From Legionella israelensis (GTDB taxonomy: Bacteria; Pseudomonadota; Gammaproteobacteria; Legionellales; Legionellaceae), in contig NZ_CP038273.1 of NCBI RefSeq assembly GCF_004571175.1, forward strand, positions 2,604,001 to 2,668,000: a stretch of 64,000 nt of DNA, in the 5' to 3' direction. Positions 9,173 through 19,040 of this stretch are shown piece after piece. A program made the position numbers and the translations under genes. The stretch's first letter is position 1. Each line of letters opens with the position of its first letter. The notes beneath the pieces were generated by a model that saw only the letters and a list, made by a program, of their open reading frames with translations, did no database searches and was not told the origin of the DNA.

Positions 9173-9236
9173 TGCCCCTACTAAGAATTTGGTACCAGCA
9201 ACTTCCTCTATTGCGACGATCATTTCCTGCATAAAT

Positions 9237-10186
9237 AAGGAGAAAGAAATTTTAAAAAAGGCGACGGTCTTCTTTGCGAAAGAAGCGAAATAAAATATTC
9301 GTTTATCGCCCGGCATAAGAAGACCTGGCCAGTTGGCATGATGTGCCGGCTAATGGGCGTTACTCCATCCGGATACTATAGTTATCAAAAACGCAAACGG
9401 ACAAGACCGGCAAATAAACCAGAACATCAGGGGTTATTGGATTGGGTTAAAAAAATATCAGAATCTAGCAAATTCTCGTATGGAAATCGCAGGATAAGAA
9501 AGGCGCTGAATGCTCTTGGCTACCCGGTTGGTCGAAGAAAAACCCGCAGTTTGATGCGTGAGGCTGGTGTTTTTGTTCGCTATAAAAAGAAATACAAGGT
9601 AACAACAAACAGTAATCATAATCAGCCTGTTTTTGATAATGTTTTAAACAGGCAATTTAATGTCAATGAACCCAATCGTGCTTATGTATCTGATATTACC
9701 TATATCCCGACCCATGAGGGCTGGCTATACCTGACGGTGATGATTGACTTGTTTTCCCGAAAAGTGGTTGGCTGGAACATGAGTTCAAGAATGAAGGCCG
9801 ACACGGTTTGTGATGCGTTAACCATGGCAATTTGGCAAAGAAAGCCCAAAGCAGGCCTTATCGTGCATTCCGATAGAGGCTCACAATATGCCAGCAAACA
9901 ATATCGTGACTTGCTCAATCAGCATGGTCTTGTGGGCAGCATGAGTAAAAAGGGCGATTGCTGGGATAATAGTGTTGCTGAGAGCTTTTTCAGCCGCTTG
10001 AAAAATGAATTAATTCATTGGCGTAATTATCAAACCAGACGCGAGGCAAAACAGGATATTCTGGATTACATGACCATGTTTTATAATAATCAAAGGTTGC
10101 ATTCGTTTTTGGATTATCAAAGTCCGAATCAATTTGAAAACAGGTTCTGGGGGTTAATGAAAAACGTGGCTTAACTGGGGTGTACA
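9237..10186 (+). pseudogene. IS3-family element remnant (orfA truncated, orfB nearly whole)
   Basis: Only the last residues of OrfA survive ([18 protein letters not shown], stop at 9291-9293). OrfB continues in the adjoining frame ([16 protein letters not shown]) to the stop at 10174. Its integrase-type DDE core is seen in [20 protein letters not shown] and [13 protein letters not shown]. The right end, rc TGTACACCCC, is near 10186. The left end and most of orfA are gone, so it cannot make the usual frameshift fusion. It truncates the ISL3 fragment beside it. Confidence 0.85.
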
Positions 10187-10886
10187 AATTTGCTTGACCA
10201 CATCAGAGTCTTTGATATTGTTAAAGGTCGAAGTGAAAAAGACCTTTCTAGCTATTTGGCATCATTAGAAGGAAAGGAACAAGTCAGAGTGGTTTGTATG
10301 GATTTAAGTAGTACATACCGTTCTATCGTAAAAAAGCACTTTCCGAATGCAAGGATAGTAGCTGACCGTTTTCATGTGATTCGTTTGTTGCAGCATCAAT
10401 GTATGATGACCTACAGAGAGCTGGCTTCTAACGTGAAAAGCAATAGAGGCCTGTTACCTTTGCTTCGTACGAGACCTGACAAGCTAACAACTAAAAAAAG
10501 AATTAGAAGAGATGCTTTCTTGGAAGACAACCCTGCCGTCAAAGCGGTTTATGACTTCCAACAACAGCTGCATCAGTTACTACTGTTCAAGGCTATGAAT
10601 AAGAAGTGGTGTCGAAAAGCTATACCCAAGTTTTTAAACATGGTAAAGGAGTTGAAACAGAGCCCCTTCAAGGCATTAGCTTCTCTTGGTAGAACTTTCT
10701 ACTCATGGAGAGAGGAGATAGCTTGTATGTGGCGATTTAGAAAGTCTAATGGCATTACAGAAGGCTTTCATAGAAAGATGAAACTGATTCAAAGACGTGC
10801 ATATGGATTTAGAAACTTTGAAAACTATAGGACTCGTGTTAGAGTGCTGTGCTGTTAAGTGAGTGCCCCCGTAAATGGGAAAGACC
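10187..10886 (+). pseudogene. ISL3-family transposase, C-terminal fragment
   Basis: The frame 10190-10858 encodes the DDE half of an ISL3-type transposase (VCMDLSSTYRSIVKKHFPNA, DRFHVIRLLQ, SNGITEGFHRK). The N-terminal zinc-finger/HTH half is missing where the IS3 remnant abuts it. After the stop the sequence runs to GTAAATGGGAAAGACCC (10871-10887), probably the element's right terminal repeat. The IS481 insertion begins 7 bp further on. Confidence 0.8.
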
Positions 10887-11858
10887 CATTATTTGTAGTA
10901 GTTCAAACTTGATCTGACAGTTACCGGTTTTTCAGAAGTGTCTGTCAGGTCAAATTCAGCCTATCAATTTTTCCTTCCAGATTTGTTTGCCATCAATCAA
11001 TGTTTGCATTGGAGTACGTCCACAGCACATTTTGCCTTGATGGGTGCGCTCATTATTATAATAATGAAGCCATACGTCCAGATCTTTTTGCAGTTCATCC
11101 ATGTCATCGTAAACTTTCTTACGGAATGTGATTTGATAAAACTCCTGCAAAATCGTTTTGTGGAAACGCTCACAAATACCGTTTGTTTGCGGTGATTGTG
11201 CTTTAGTTTTCGTGTGATCAATGTTGTTAATAGCTAAATAAAGCTGATAGTCATGCTGTTCTACTTTCCCACAATACTCTGTACCCCGGTCAGTTAAAAC
11301 ACGCAGCATAGGTAACTGCTGCTGCTCAAAGAACGGCAAGACCTTGTCGTTAAGGAGATCTGCTGATGTAATAGGCGTTTTTGTTGTATAGAGCTTGGCA
11401 AATGCCACTTTGCTATAAGTATCAACAAAAGTCTGCTGATAAATGCGGCCAACTCCTTTGATAGTTCCCACATAGAATGTATCTTGGGAACCAAGATAGC
11501 CAGGATGTGCTGTTTCAATTTCGCCGCAAGCCTCATCATCAAACTTCTTCTTCTCCAAAGCTGCAATTTGTGCTTCTGTGAGAATAATGCCCTCTGATGC
11601 TACTTTGGCTTCAAGTGCCTTCAAACGGTCTTTAAAGTTAGCTAAATTATGCCTAAGCCAGACGCTGCGAACGCCACTAGGGGATACAAAAATCCCTTTC
11701 TTACGCAACTCATTACTGGTGCGTAGTTGACCATGAGCTGGATATTCTATGGCGTACTCTTTTACCGCTTGCTCTGTAAGCGCTTAATTAACCTCACCTA
11801 GCAAAGTTCCTTCCCAACCTTGATACTCCGTTTATTTTTAACAACGGAGAAAATCAGC

Positions 11859-12200
11859 ATGACAGACAATCCGAAAAGATCACGACGCGAATTTTGGCAA
11901 TCTCATAATGACTCATGGGAAGTCAGTGGTTTAACCCAAGCTGTTTACTGTGAACAGCAAGGCATAAGTCATTCAGCGTTTTGTTATTGGCGAGGACGTC
12001 TTCGTCCTAAAGCTTCAAAAGCGCAGAGAACATCCCCTCATTTTCTAGCGGTTAAGTCAGCTGTTGAACCTACTTCGGCAAACACGCCCTATGAGCCGGC
12101 CATTCAGTTAATGTTGCCAAATGGTGTACGCCTTGGAATCAGCGGTCAGACCGACAAAGTCATTTTACGTGAAGTTTTAACGTTTGCAGGGGCGTTATAA
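11859..12200 (+). CDS. tnpA: IS66 TnpA-like protein
   Basis: 113 residues from the ATG at 11859 (MTDNPKRSRREFWQ). It has a short helix-turn-helix segment typical of IS66 accessory protein A (GLTQAVYCEQQGISHSAFCYWRGR). The stop overlaps the tnpB start by one base. The role is accessory to transposition; intact. Confidence 0.85.
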   Translation: MTDNPKRSRREFWQSHNDSWEVSGLTQAVYCEQQGISHSAFCYWRGRLRPKASKAQRTSPHFLAVKSAVEPTSANTPYEPAIQLMLPNGVRLGISGQTDKVILREVLTFAGAL

Positions 12201-12553
12201 TGTTGCGCTTACCGGAAACGACAGCGATTTATGTTGCAACAACACCTGTTGATTTCAGAAAAGCCATTAATGGCTTGGCTGCCATGGTGATTGAGGAATT
12301 TGAATCGCCGGCGAACGATGGTTCTGTTTACGTTTTTTATAATCGTAGCCGTGACAGGGTTAAGTGTTTGTTTTGGGATAAGAATGGTTTTGTGCTTTAT
12401 CACAAGCGCTTAGAGCGTGGAAAATTTAAGATGGAGAAGACGTCAACCCAGCTTGAAGCCATTACTCACCAACAGTTGGACTGGTTGTTGGCGGGGCTTG
12501 AATTTAAGTTGATGTCTGAATTTCCCATGCTTGATTTCAAGCATTATTTTTAA
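12200..12553 (+). CDS. tnpB: IS66 TnpB (Orf2)
   Basis: 117 residues, the standard TnpB length. The IS66 Orf2 signature is clear: TTPVDFRKAINGLAAMV, YVFYNRSRDRVKCLFWD, NGFVLYHKRLERGKF. It is intact and coupled to tnpA. Confidence 0.93.
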   Translation: MLRLPETTAIYVATTPVDFRKAINGLAAMVIEEFESPANDGSVYVFYNRSRDRVKCLFWDKNGFVLYHKRLERGKFKMEKTSTQLEAITHQQLDWLLAGLEFKLMSEFPMLDFKHYF

Positions 12554-13826
12554 GTTAACTTCATGATTTTATTAAATTAAACCGTTACATTGCATGCTTA
12601 TTTTGGTATAATAGTGCCCATTAAAACAACACAAATAATACCAACGATGAAACAACAATCTGACTTAACAGTAGAGCAATTACGCGAAGAAAATGCGCGT
12701 TTGTTGGCATTGTTGGCTCAGCAGGAAAGCACTATCGAAACGCTTCGCCACCAGCTGCACTTATTCCGTAATGCACGCTTTGGCCGCAAAAGCGAAAAAG
12801 GTGTCGTGCCGGAACAAATGGCATTGCAATTTGACGAAGCAGAGCCATCCAGTGAACAGGATGAATCGACTGTTGAGCCTTCTCAAACTGAAACCATTAC
12901 CTATACCCGTGCTAAAAAAGGCACAGGCCGCAAAGCACTGCCCAAGTCATTACCCTATGTTGAGCAGATTCATGACTTAAGCGATGAAGAAAAACATTGC
13001 GACTGTGGTTGTGAGTTAACTCATATTGGTGACGACATCTCAGAACAACTGGATGTTGTACCGCAAATGACCTTCCGTGTGGTTCATGTTCGTAAAAAAT
13101 ACGCTTGCAAGACATGTGAAGAAACCATTCAAACGGCCAAACTGCCGAAACAACCTATTCCACAAAGCATTGCATCGTCTGGTTTACTGGCAGCAGTGAT
13201 TGATGCCAAGTTTAACCGCCACATGCCGCTTTATCGCCAGGAGGCGATGTTTAAAGAAGCGGGCATTCCCGTTACCAGAGCAACGCTTTGCAACTGGGTG
13301 GTAAAAGCCGCTGATTTATTAACGCCGCTGGTTAAACTCATGGTTGCGGCCATTCACGATTATGACATCGCTTATGCGGATGAAACACCCGTGCAGGTGC
13401 TCAAGCAGAAAAACAAACCGCCAACATCAAAATCCTATATGTGGCTATTCATTGGCGGTCCACCGGATAAACGCTGTTATGTTTATCAGTACCATCCGTC
13501 ACGCACTCACCAGATACCGGCTGATTTCTTTTCCGACTTCAGCGGCTACCTGCATGCTGACTGTTATGGTGGTTATGTCGCTTTAGACAAAGAAGACCAT
13601 GTTACCCATGTTGCCTGTATGGCGCACGCCAGAAGGTATTTTGTCGATGTGGTCAAACTTGCCGGCAAGAAAAAAGGCATTGCCCATAAAGTCTTGACCT
13701 ATTTTACCGAGCTTTATCAGCTGGAAGCTTCCCTCAAAGAGGCAAAGGCTGTGTAACCCTCCCTTAAAATAGCACCATTTTCAATTAGAGTTTCTCCGGC
13801 ATAATAAGCAAAAAAGAGGAGGAACG

Positions 13827-14093
13827 ATGAAACGCAGTCGCTTTACAGAAAATCAAATTTTAAACATATTAAAATCAGTTGAAGTAGGACGATTGGTAAA
13901 GGATGTATGCCGGGAACATGGGATATCCGATGCCACCTATTACAACTGGAAAGCAAAATACGGTGGGATGGAAGCCTCAGATATTAAACGCATGAAGCAA
14001 CTTGAGGAAGAAAATGCAAAGCTGAAACGGATGTTTGCTGATTTGTCTCTGGAAAACCGTGCACTGAAGGATGTTATAGAAAAAAAGCTTTGA
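13827..14093 (+). CDS. IS407-type OrfA
   Basis: 88 residues: an HTH (MKRSRFTENQILNILKSVE through ISDATYYNWKAKYGG) followed by a leucine-zipper coiled coil (RMKQLEEENAKLKRM). A ribosome site GAGGAGG lies upstream. The 3' end overlaps orfB by 4 bp in the frame arrangement that usually produces the OrfAB fusion by frameshifting. Confidence 0.93.
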   Translation: MKRSRFTENQILNILKSVEVGRLVKDVCREHGISDATYYNWKAKYGGMEASDIKRMKQLEEENAKLKRMFADLSLENRALKDVIEKKL

Positions 14094-14938
14094 AGCCGGC
14101 TGAAAAGAGGGAAATGGCTGATTATCTGGTGCAGGAACATGGTCTGAGTCTCAGGCGAAGCTGCTCGGTATTACGCTTAAGTCGTACAGCTTACTACTAT
14201 CAGCCGGCGATGGATAAGGATGAAGCGGTGATAAAAGAATTGGTGACCATAACCGAACACTATCCGCGTTATGGTTTCAGGAAGTTGTTTATCAAATTGC
14301 GGCAGGCAGGTTTCTCCTGGAATCATAAAAGAGTATACCGTGTTTATTGTGAGTTGAAGTTAAATATAAGGCGAAAAGGAAAACGCAGATTAGCTTCCCG
14401 TCACCCGGAACCTCTTGCTGTGCCTGATTCCCTTAACCATACATGGTCAGCTGATTTTATGAGTGATGCCCTCAATTGCGGCAGAAGATTCAGGACTTTT
14501 AATGTGGTAGATGATTTTAATCGGGAAGCTTTGGCAATTGAAATTGATTTGAGCTTGCCTGCTCTAAGGGTTATTCGGGTACTTGACCATATTGCCGCCA
14601 ATCGAGGATATCCTGCAAGGTTGCGACTTGATAATGGACCTGAGTTTATTTCCCTTGCGTTAGCGGATTGGGCAGAAAAGCATGGTGTTATTCTTGAGTT
14701 TATTCAGCCGGGAAAGCCAACTCAAAATTCATTTGTGGAGCGGTTCAATAGAACTTATCGGAATGAAATATTGGATTTTTATCTATTTAGAAGTCTCAAT
14801 GAGGTACGTGATATTACCACAAATTGGATGAAAGAATATAACGAAGAAAGACCACATGAATCACTCGGTGATATGTCACCTTTGGATTACAGATTGATTA
14901 AAAACAGGTCGGAAAACTCTAATTATAACTGGCACTAA
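14090..14938 (+). CDS. IS407-type OrfB transposase
   Basis: 282 residues with the N-terminal HTH_21 region and an rve DDE core: first Asp in TWSADFMSDAL, second in RLDNGPEFISL, Glu in NSFVERFNRTYRNE. It appears intact and probably functional together with OrfA. Confidence 0.95.
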   Translation: MKPAEKREMADYLVQEHGLSLRRSCSVLRLSRTAYYYQPAMDKDEAVIKELVTITEHYPRYGFRKLFIKLRQAGFSWNHKRVYRVYCELKLNIRRKGKRRLASRHPEPLAVPDSLNHTWSADFMSDALNCGRRFRTFNVVDDFNREALAIEIDLSLPALRVIRVLDHIAANRGYPARLRLDNGPEFISLALADWAEKHGVILEFIQPGKPTQNSFVERFNRTYRNEILDFYLFRSLNEVRDITTNWMKEYNEERPHESLGDMSPLDYRLIKNRSENSNYNWH

Positions 14939-15775
14939 AAAAGGGAGGTTTACAGCTGCACCAGACGATATTTATCAGGCAAGACAAAAAGAGGCCAAAC
15001 CTATTCTTGATGAACTCAAAGACTTTGTTGAAGATAAAAAAATCAATATCCCACCGAAAAGCCCATTGGGCAAAGCCGTTCATTACCTGTTGACGCACTG
15101 GGTTGCGCTCAAACGATACCTTGACGATGGCCGTCTCGAAATAGATAACAACCGAACAGAGCGCTCCATTAAACCTTTCGTCATCGGACGAAAAAACTGG
15201 CTCTTTCATGGCAACGAAACGGGCGCCAAAGCAGGTGCTATCCTCTATTCCCTCATCGAAACCTGTAAGCAACACCAGGTTGATGCTTTCGCATGGTTGA
15301 AATACGCACTGACCAACATCCAATATGCTGAAACCATCGAACAGCTCGAAGCTTTGCTGCCCTTTCATGTAAACCCTTCCGAACTTGAAAACATGCGCAG
15401 CTTACCTGCTTTGGAAATGCCTGAGAAGAGTGGGGTTAATTAAGCGTTTACCTTGCTCTATAGAATCGTCAACACGGTTCTTGTGATTAGGTTGCCTTCG
15501 TGACTTATCAAATAAGGCATCTACCCCACCAGATTCTACCGCTGATTTATAACGATAGAAGGTGTCTCGTGATAAACCCATTACCTTACAGGCTTTCGAT
15601 ACATTGCCTAATTCTTCAGCTAAATTTAGTAAGCCAACTTTGTGTTTAATAATTTTAACGTTATTATCTATCATGAGAGTTTTCCTTTTGGTTTTGTTAA
15701 AGTTTGCACTTCTATCAAAACCGGAAACTCTCACCTTTTCAAGTGGTTATGTCAGATTAAGTCGAAACTAATTCA

Positions 15776-16280
15776 CATTATTTTATTGGAAGAAACTTGG
15801 GCTGGAATATCAGATTTAACTTTCATCCCATTATTTTTTACTAGGGTCACTTTGTCATTTAGTAAATCCTGTAACATAGTGGAAATCCTTTTTAAACTGT
15901 CTACATTACGTCTACATAAGATTTTCGATATTTTTAAAAAGCACCGTAAGTGCTTGATTTATATGGTGGGCCCACTAGGACTCGAACCTAGGACCAACGG
16001 ATTATGAGCCCTCAACTTTAAATTTAACCCGTTGATTTTAAAATAATAATTTGTCGCATGATACCACTACAAATGGCGTATAATGTATAACTGTGTCATA
16101 CTCAAACACGCAAAAGTCACGCATGTGTATTTTCCACTATTCAAATGAATTTTTTACAAACCACATACTGATGTGTGTGTTTCTGTGTTTACCTGTGGCG
16201 ATATGACTATGGTTCAACATTCATTCCAATCAACACTAAGAGTTAGTACAAAATGTGCTTATGGAAATAACAACAAACAG
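15776..16280. other. Junction region without genes
   Basis: About 500 bp between the IS481 copy and the secreted-protein operon. It contains the left att repeat described separately and AT-rich DNA. No convincing ORF is present; a reading frame on the plus strand runs through the tRNA fragment and is not credible. Confidence 0.6.
15897..16008 (-). repeat. attL: Left att repeat: tRNA 3' fragment plus flank
   Basis: The 112 bp match 40858-40969 closely and in the same orientation. The inner 45 bp (15964-16008) are identical to the tRNA 3' half, from the CCA end to the anticodon loop, where identity stops at ATTATGAG. The flanking 67 bp are similar, not identical. Because the flank as well as the core repeats, this looks like the right end of one element abutting the left end of the next. 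Confidence 0.88.
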
Positions 16281-16730
16281 CTAATAAGCATTAATTTTAT
16301 GCCGGGTACAAGTTAATTTATTTTCAATAATATCTTCGATTATAAATGCATCCTTAGCTGCTGCATTAAAAAAATTATAACATTGCATAATATCCCCCAT
16401 TTCAACTCCATGAAGATTCATATCATAAGCTTGCTTATCAGTTGCAAATAAAACCCTTTGTGATGGCGAAATTATAGAGGTAATAAGCACCCCATAATCA
16501 GCATCATTATTAAAGGGAATTAATCCTATTGTTTGCGATTTTAACTCTATTTCACTGGGATTCCCACATTGAGATAAAGAGCTCGGTCCAGCACCATTTT
16601 TCTTTTCACAATATAAATAAGTTATTTTGATAGACTCTTTTGTTTTATTAAATACAGAATACCCTGAAACACTTTGATAGGCATTTATACTGAATGGAAT
16701 CAAAGATAAAAGTAAAATAAATATTTTCAT
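16281..16730 (-). CDS. Small secreted protein, third of three paralogues
   Basis: 149 residues with a clear signal peptide (MKIFILLLSLIPFSINA). The mature part has an I-x-Y-x-x-C start (IKITYLYCEKK), a second Cys (SQCGNP), and a last pair, MQCYNF and LTCTRH. This spacing recurs in the two upstream genes. The start overlaps the upstream stop (ATGA). I recognise no family; an envelope or secreted disulfide-bonded protein is likely. Confidence 0.65.
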   Translation of the reverse strand: MKIFILLLSLIPFSINAYQSVSGYSVFNKTKESIKITYLYCEKKNGAGPSSLSQCGNPSEIELKSQTIGLIPFNNDADYGVLITSIISPSQRVLFATDKQAYDMNLHGVEMGDIMQCYNFFNAAAKDAFIIEDIIENKLTCTRHKINAY

Positions 16731-17167
16731 GCCTTAATTCCCGCATGAGACCTACCAGTACAAAACAAATTTATGGTTCCAAAATCATCGATTTCTGCTC
16801 TCTCACGGATGATACATGTAGGTAAGTATTGATTCTTCATTGCTAAATCATCTGAATATTCTTTAGTCCTAACATTGTTAGATATAAGCGTAACAATATA
16901 TAATTTTCCGTCCCTAGAGCCATTTCTACTTGTATAATTACCAATATACTTTGACGATTTACCATCTATAGAAATTGAAAATTCATTTTTATCACAAATA
17001 TATTGGTTATTATGATCTCGACAAGATTTATATCGAACTGTAATAGGATAGTCAGAGTAATTGACAATATAGCTTCCATGACTTTTAATGGGTAAATCTG
17101 CGATAGAAGAATATGAACAAGTAGAAATCAAAGCAGAAAATATAAATAAATAATATGGTAATGACAT
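16727..17167 (-). CDS. Small secreted protein, second of three paralogues
   Basis: 146 residues, signal peptide LPYYLFIFSALISTCSYS. The mature part has IVNYSDYPITVRYKSC, then YICDKNEF, and a late Cys pair 17 residues apart (PTCIIRE, LFCTGRS). The layout matches the neighbours at both sides although sequence identity is low. It lies 5 bp after the upstream gene and overlaps the downstream one. Function unknown. Confidence 0.65.
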   Translation of the reverse strand: MSLPYYLFIFSALISTCSYSSIADLPIKSHGSYIVNYSDYPITVRYKSCRDHNNQYICDKNEFSISIDGKSSKYIGNYTSRNGSRDGKLYIVTLISNNVRTKEYSDDLAMKNQYLPTCIIRERAEIDDFGTINLFCTGRSHAGIKA

Positions 17168-17172
17168 TTTTA

Positions 17173-17577
17173 CTACTTACCCTCAACGTGAGAACAAAAT
17201 AAGTCGTCAGCAAATGTATTTATAGCAATAGGAAACATGTTTAATATGCAAAACTGCACTTTACTTAATTCTTTACTAGGAATATTTAACATTTCATCAA
17301 ATCCAGGAAAACTTTTTTCTGAAACAGATGTTTGAATTTTAGTAATAAAAATTGGATGGGACTCAGTATCATTTTCTGGAATCCATGTTTGTCCAATAGA
17401 CAAATTTTTTGTCCTCAATTCAGTACAAATATGCTTCTTCTCTAAAGTAATGCACACTTGATATTCAATAAGTAAATTATCGTGGGTCCCATTCATAAGG
17501 ATCGAACTTTTAGTAGCATTACAAATACCACTTGAAATAGAAACCAATAGAATAATAATTAACTTATTGATATACAT
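17173..17577 (-). CDS. Small secreted protein, first of three paralogues
   Basis: 134 residues. The signal peptide is LIIILLVSISSGICNA. The mature part has LMNGTHDNLLIEYQVC, then HICTELRT, and a late Cys pair 17 residues apart (QFCILNM, LFCSHVE). It is the promoter-proximal gene of the three. The locus is more AT-rich than the neighbouring core genes, consistent with acquired cargo. Function unknown. Confidence 0.65.
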   Translation of the reverse strand: MYINKLIIILLVSISSGICNATKSSILMNGTHDNLLIEYQVCITLEKKHICTELRTKNLSIGQTWIPENDTESHPIFITKIQTSVSEKSFPGFDEMLNIPSKELSKVQFCILNMFPIAINTFADDLFCSHVEGK

Positions 17578-17717
17578 ATAAATATAATGAAAAACAATTT
17601 CAGAAAATAAAGATTATAATGAATAAGTTAAAAGTGATCAATATTTATCCATTATTTGTTGTTGGAATACTCCCTTGATCAAACCATCCTTCCTCTATTA
17701 TAAAAAGCGCTTTTAGG

Positions 17718-17744
17718 ACAAAAGAAAAAGCCCCAAACAGGGGC
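17718..17744 (-). terminator. Rho-independent terminator of ardA copy 1
   Basis: GCCCC (17730-17734) and GGGGC (17740-17744) form a hairpin. On the minus strand it is followed by TTTTTCTTTTG. It lies directly after the ardA stop. Confidence 0.85.
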
Positions 17745-18251
17745 TTAATACCTTGAAAATACATGCGTCTCGCCATCAACATCTACCGAACAATAATCAT
17801 TGATAAATAGATCACGGGAAAAAACCTCGCAATCAAAGTAAAATCTCAAATTATCCGGTATCTGGTGCGCATAACATTCATCAAATAATTGCCAAGCAAA
17901 ATCAACCTCTGAATCGAAACAACCTTGATAACAGTTATCCATCATTGATTCGGCTTCTGCTACCTCATACTCAGATAGCAATGCTGCACCAATGCGGCCA
18001 TGTTGCTGAATAAAAAACGCATACTCAGCAATGGTTTGTATCGAGGTATATTCATCTATATCAACATCACCAAAACCTTCAAAATCATGCAGCGCAAATT
18101 CTTCTGCGCCTTCTATTGGGCTATTGTCCAGCATCTCATAGATTTCAGCCATGATGTCGCTTTCGCTTTGTGTGGCGTCAATCCACTCGCCATGCAAGAT
18201 TGCGTTATTATAAGATGCCAGACAGGCAACATATATTTGAGGGGTGTCCAT
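17745..18251 (-). CDS. ardA: ArdA-type antirestriction protein, copy 1
   Basis: 168 residues, the usual ArdA length. The family signature IYVACLASYN, LHGEWIDATQ is at the N-terminus and the protein is strongly acidic throughout, consistent with mimicry of B-form DNA. ArdA blocks type I restriction enzymes during DNA entry. It lies downstream of ssb, a layout repeated at 30-33.8 kb, and is probably expressed early after transfer. Confidence 0.93.
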   Translation of the reverse strand: MDTPQIYVACLASYNNAILHGEWIDATQSESDIMAEIYEMLDNSPIEGAEEFALHDFEGFGDVDIDEYTSIQTIAEYAFFIQQHGRIGAALLSEYEVAEAESMMDNCYQGCFDSEVDFAWQLFDECYAHQIPDNLRFYFDCEVFSRDLFINDYCSVDVDGETHVFSRY

Positions 18252-18317
18252 AGGCTTTCTCCTTAATCATTTAAAGAGCAAGCCCCATGGGAGCATGCTC
18301 CCATGTTGGGTGATTGA

Positions 18318-18743
18318 TTAAAACGGTATATCTTCTGTCGTTTCCTGCAACATTTCACGCATTTGAGCCACGTGGCTTTCAGCAGTGCTGTTAGCAGGTT
18401 GGTCATCACTGGCTTTACTTTGACTCAGTAACTGAACATTGCTTACCACAATACTGGTGGCAGAACGGGTATTTCCATCTTTATCAGTCCATGAATTAGA
18501 ACGCAGCTTACCCTCTATAAAAACCTTGCTGCCTTTATGTAAAAATTCAGTAACTTTGGTGTATTTGCCAAAAAAAACCAGTTGATGCCATTCCACCCGG
18601 GTTTGCCATTCGTCGTTTTGTTTATACGACTCATTGGTGGCCAGCGTGGCAGTGACAAAAGCTTGACCTTCTTTGCCGGTGATACTTTTTGGATCAGCAC
18701 CCAAATTGCCAATAAGCTGGATGCGGTTCAATGATGCAGTCAT
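18318..18743 (-). CDS. ssb: Single-stranded DNA-binding protein, copy 1
   Basis: 141 residues: an OB fold from RIQLIGNLGADP, with WHQLVFFGK and VEGKLRSNSW-type strands. The conserved acidic tail ends EDIPF, which recruits partner proteins. Elements of this kind often carry their own ssb to protect the incoming strand. It is followed by ardA and preceded by a small conserved ORF. Confidence 0.95.
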   Translation of the reverse strand: MTASLNRIQLIGNLGADPKSITGKEGQAFVTATLATNESYKQNDEWQTRVEWHQLVFFGKYTKVTEFLHKGSKVFIEGKLRSNSWTDKDGNTRSATSIVVSNVQLLSQSKASDDQPANSTAESHVAQMREMLQETTEDIPF

Positions 18744-18768
18744 AATATTCTCCTGTTGGGGTTAAAAA

Positions 18769-18822
18769 TCGCATAACAGAAAAATAGCCGCATAAAGCAG
18801 ACGTTTTTCTGTTATGCGGTTA
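18769..18822 (-). promoter_or_regulatory. Long inverted repeat before ssb copy 1
   Basis: CGCATAACAGAAAAA pairs with TTTTTCTGTTATGCG across about 54 bp. The same structure sits in front of ssb copy 2 (33511-33560). It could act as an attenuator or transcript-processing hairpin between the small ORF and ssb. Confidence 0.6.
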
Positions 18823-18840
18823 ATGAATTACTTCAAGGGA

Positions 18841-19035
18841 TCAGCAAGCGATTTTTCTCTTAGAGAAAATTTTTACAAAGGAAATGAGCGATTCCAATTT
18901 ATTTAAACTCAGTTCTGCTTGGTGAATGTCATCCGCAGATATTCGCAGGCGAACATTTTGCAAATCATTCACACAACAATTAAGTTCAAACAATAAGTGC
19001 TCGACTTCCAGCTGCAACGCTTCTGCTTTTTGCAT
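18841..19035 (-). CDS. Small conserved protein next to ssb, copy 1
   Basis: 64 residues, helical. It resembles the 66-residue ORF at 33573-33773: both have HLLFEL, CVNDLQ, and ELSLxKLExL in the same positions. Conservation at two loci beside ssb indicates a real gene. Function unknown; it may be an SSB-associated or regulatory peptide. Confidence 0.7.
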   Translation of the reverse strand: MQKAEALQLEVEHLLFELNCCVNDLQNVRLRISADDIHQAELSLNKLESLISFVKIFSKRKIAC

Positions 19036-19040
19036 GATAT

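Larger units (their letters stand above)
13752..14954 (+). mobile_element. IS3-family element, IS407-type
   Basis: The ends are TGTAACCCTCCCTT and, complement, TGTAAACCTCCCTT. The 4-bp duplication GCTG at 13748-13751 and 14955-14958 is the length usual for the IS407 group. The element is 1203 bp with intact orfA and orfB. Confidence 0.95.
12647..15443 (+). pseudogene. tnpC: IS66 TnpC transposase, interrupted by IS3
   Basis: Two parts, 12647-13751 and 14959-15443, rejoin in frame as a 529-residue transposase once the IS3 element and one GCTG copy are removed. The N-terminal part has a leucine-zipper region, a cysteine-rich zinc-binding segment (CDCGCELTHIG, YACKTCEET) and the first catalytic region (YADETPVQV). 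The C-terminal part has the closing Glu region (EIDNNRTERSIKPF). As it stands the first part ends at an early stop contributed by the insertion (KEAKAV). Confidence 0.93.
11776..15451 (+). mobile_element. IS66-family element, itself split by an IS3 element
   Basis: The terminal inverted repeats are GTAAGCGCTTAATTAACC and GTAAACGCTTAATTAACC. The 8-bp duplication CTTGCTCT at 11768-11775 and 15452-15459 is typical of the family. It carries tnpA, tnpB and an interrupted tnpC. Confidence 0.96.
10956..15674 (-). pseudogene. IS481-family transposase, interrupted by IS66
   Basis: The N-terminal part is 15460-15674 and the C-terminal part 10956-11775. Joining them after removing the IS66 element and one target copy gives an in-frame 344-residue protein. 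The C-terminal part has the rve-type core (GTIKGVGRIYQQTFVDTYS, LTDRGTEYCG, ICERFHKTIL). The IS66 insertion at codon 72 disrupts it. Confidence 0.93.
10894..15775 (-). mobile_element. IS481-family element, copy 2, split by an IS66 element
   Basis: The ends start TGTAGTAGTTC (left) and TGAATTAGTTT (right, complement) and share ATCTGACA. A 7-bp duplication, CATTATT, lies at 10887-10893 and 15776-15782. Without the inserted IS66 and its duplication the element is 1198 bp. The visible parts match the partial copy at 1-572. Confidence 0.95.

Noticed and set aside
15642-16007. 121-codon plus-strand frame crossing the IS481 end and the tRNA fragment
   Set aside because: It reads through known non-coding elements (IS terminus, tRNA piece), a common artefact of tRNA regions.
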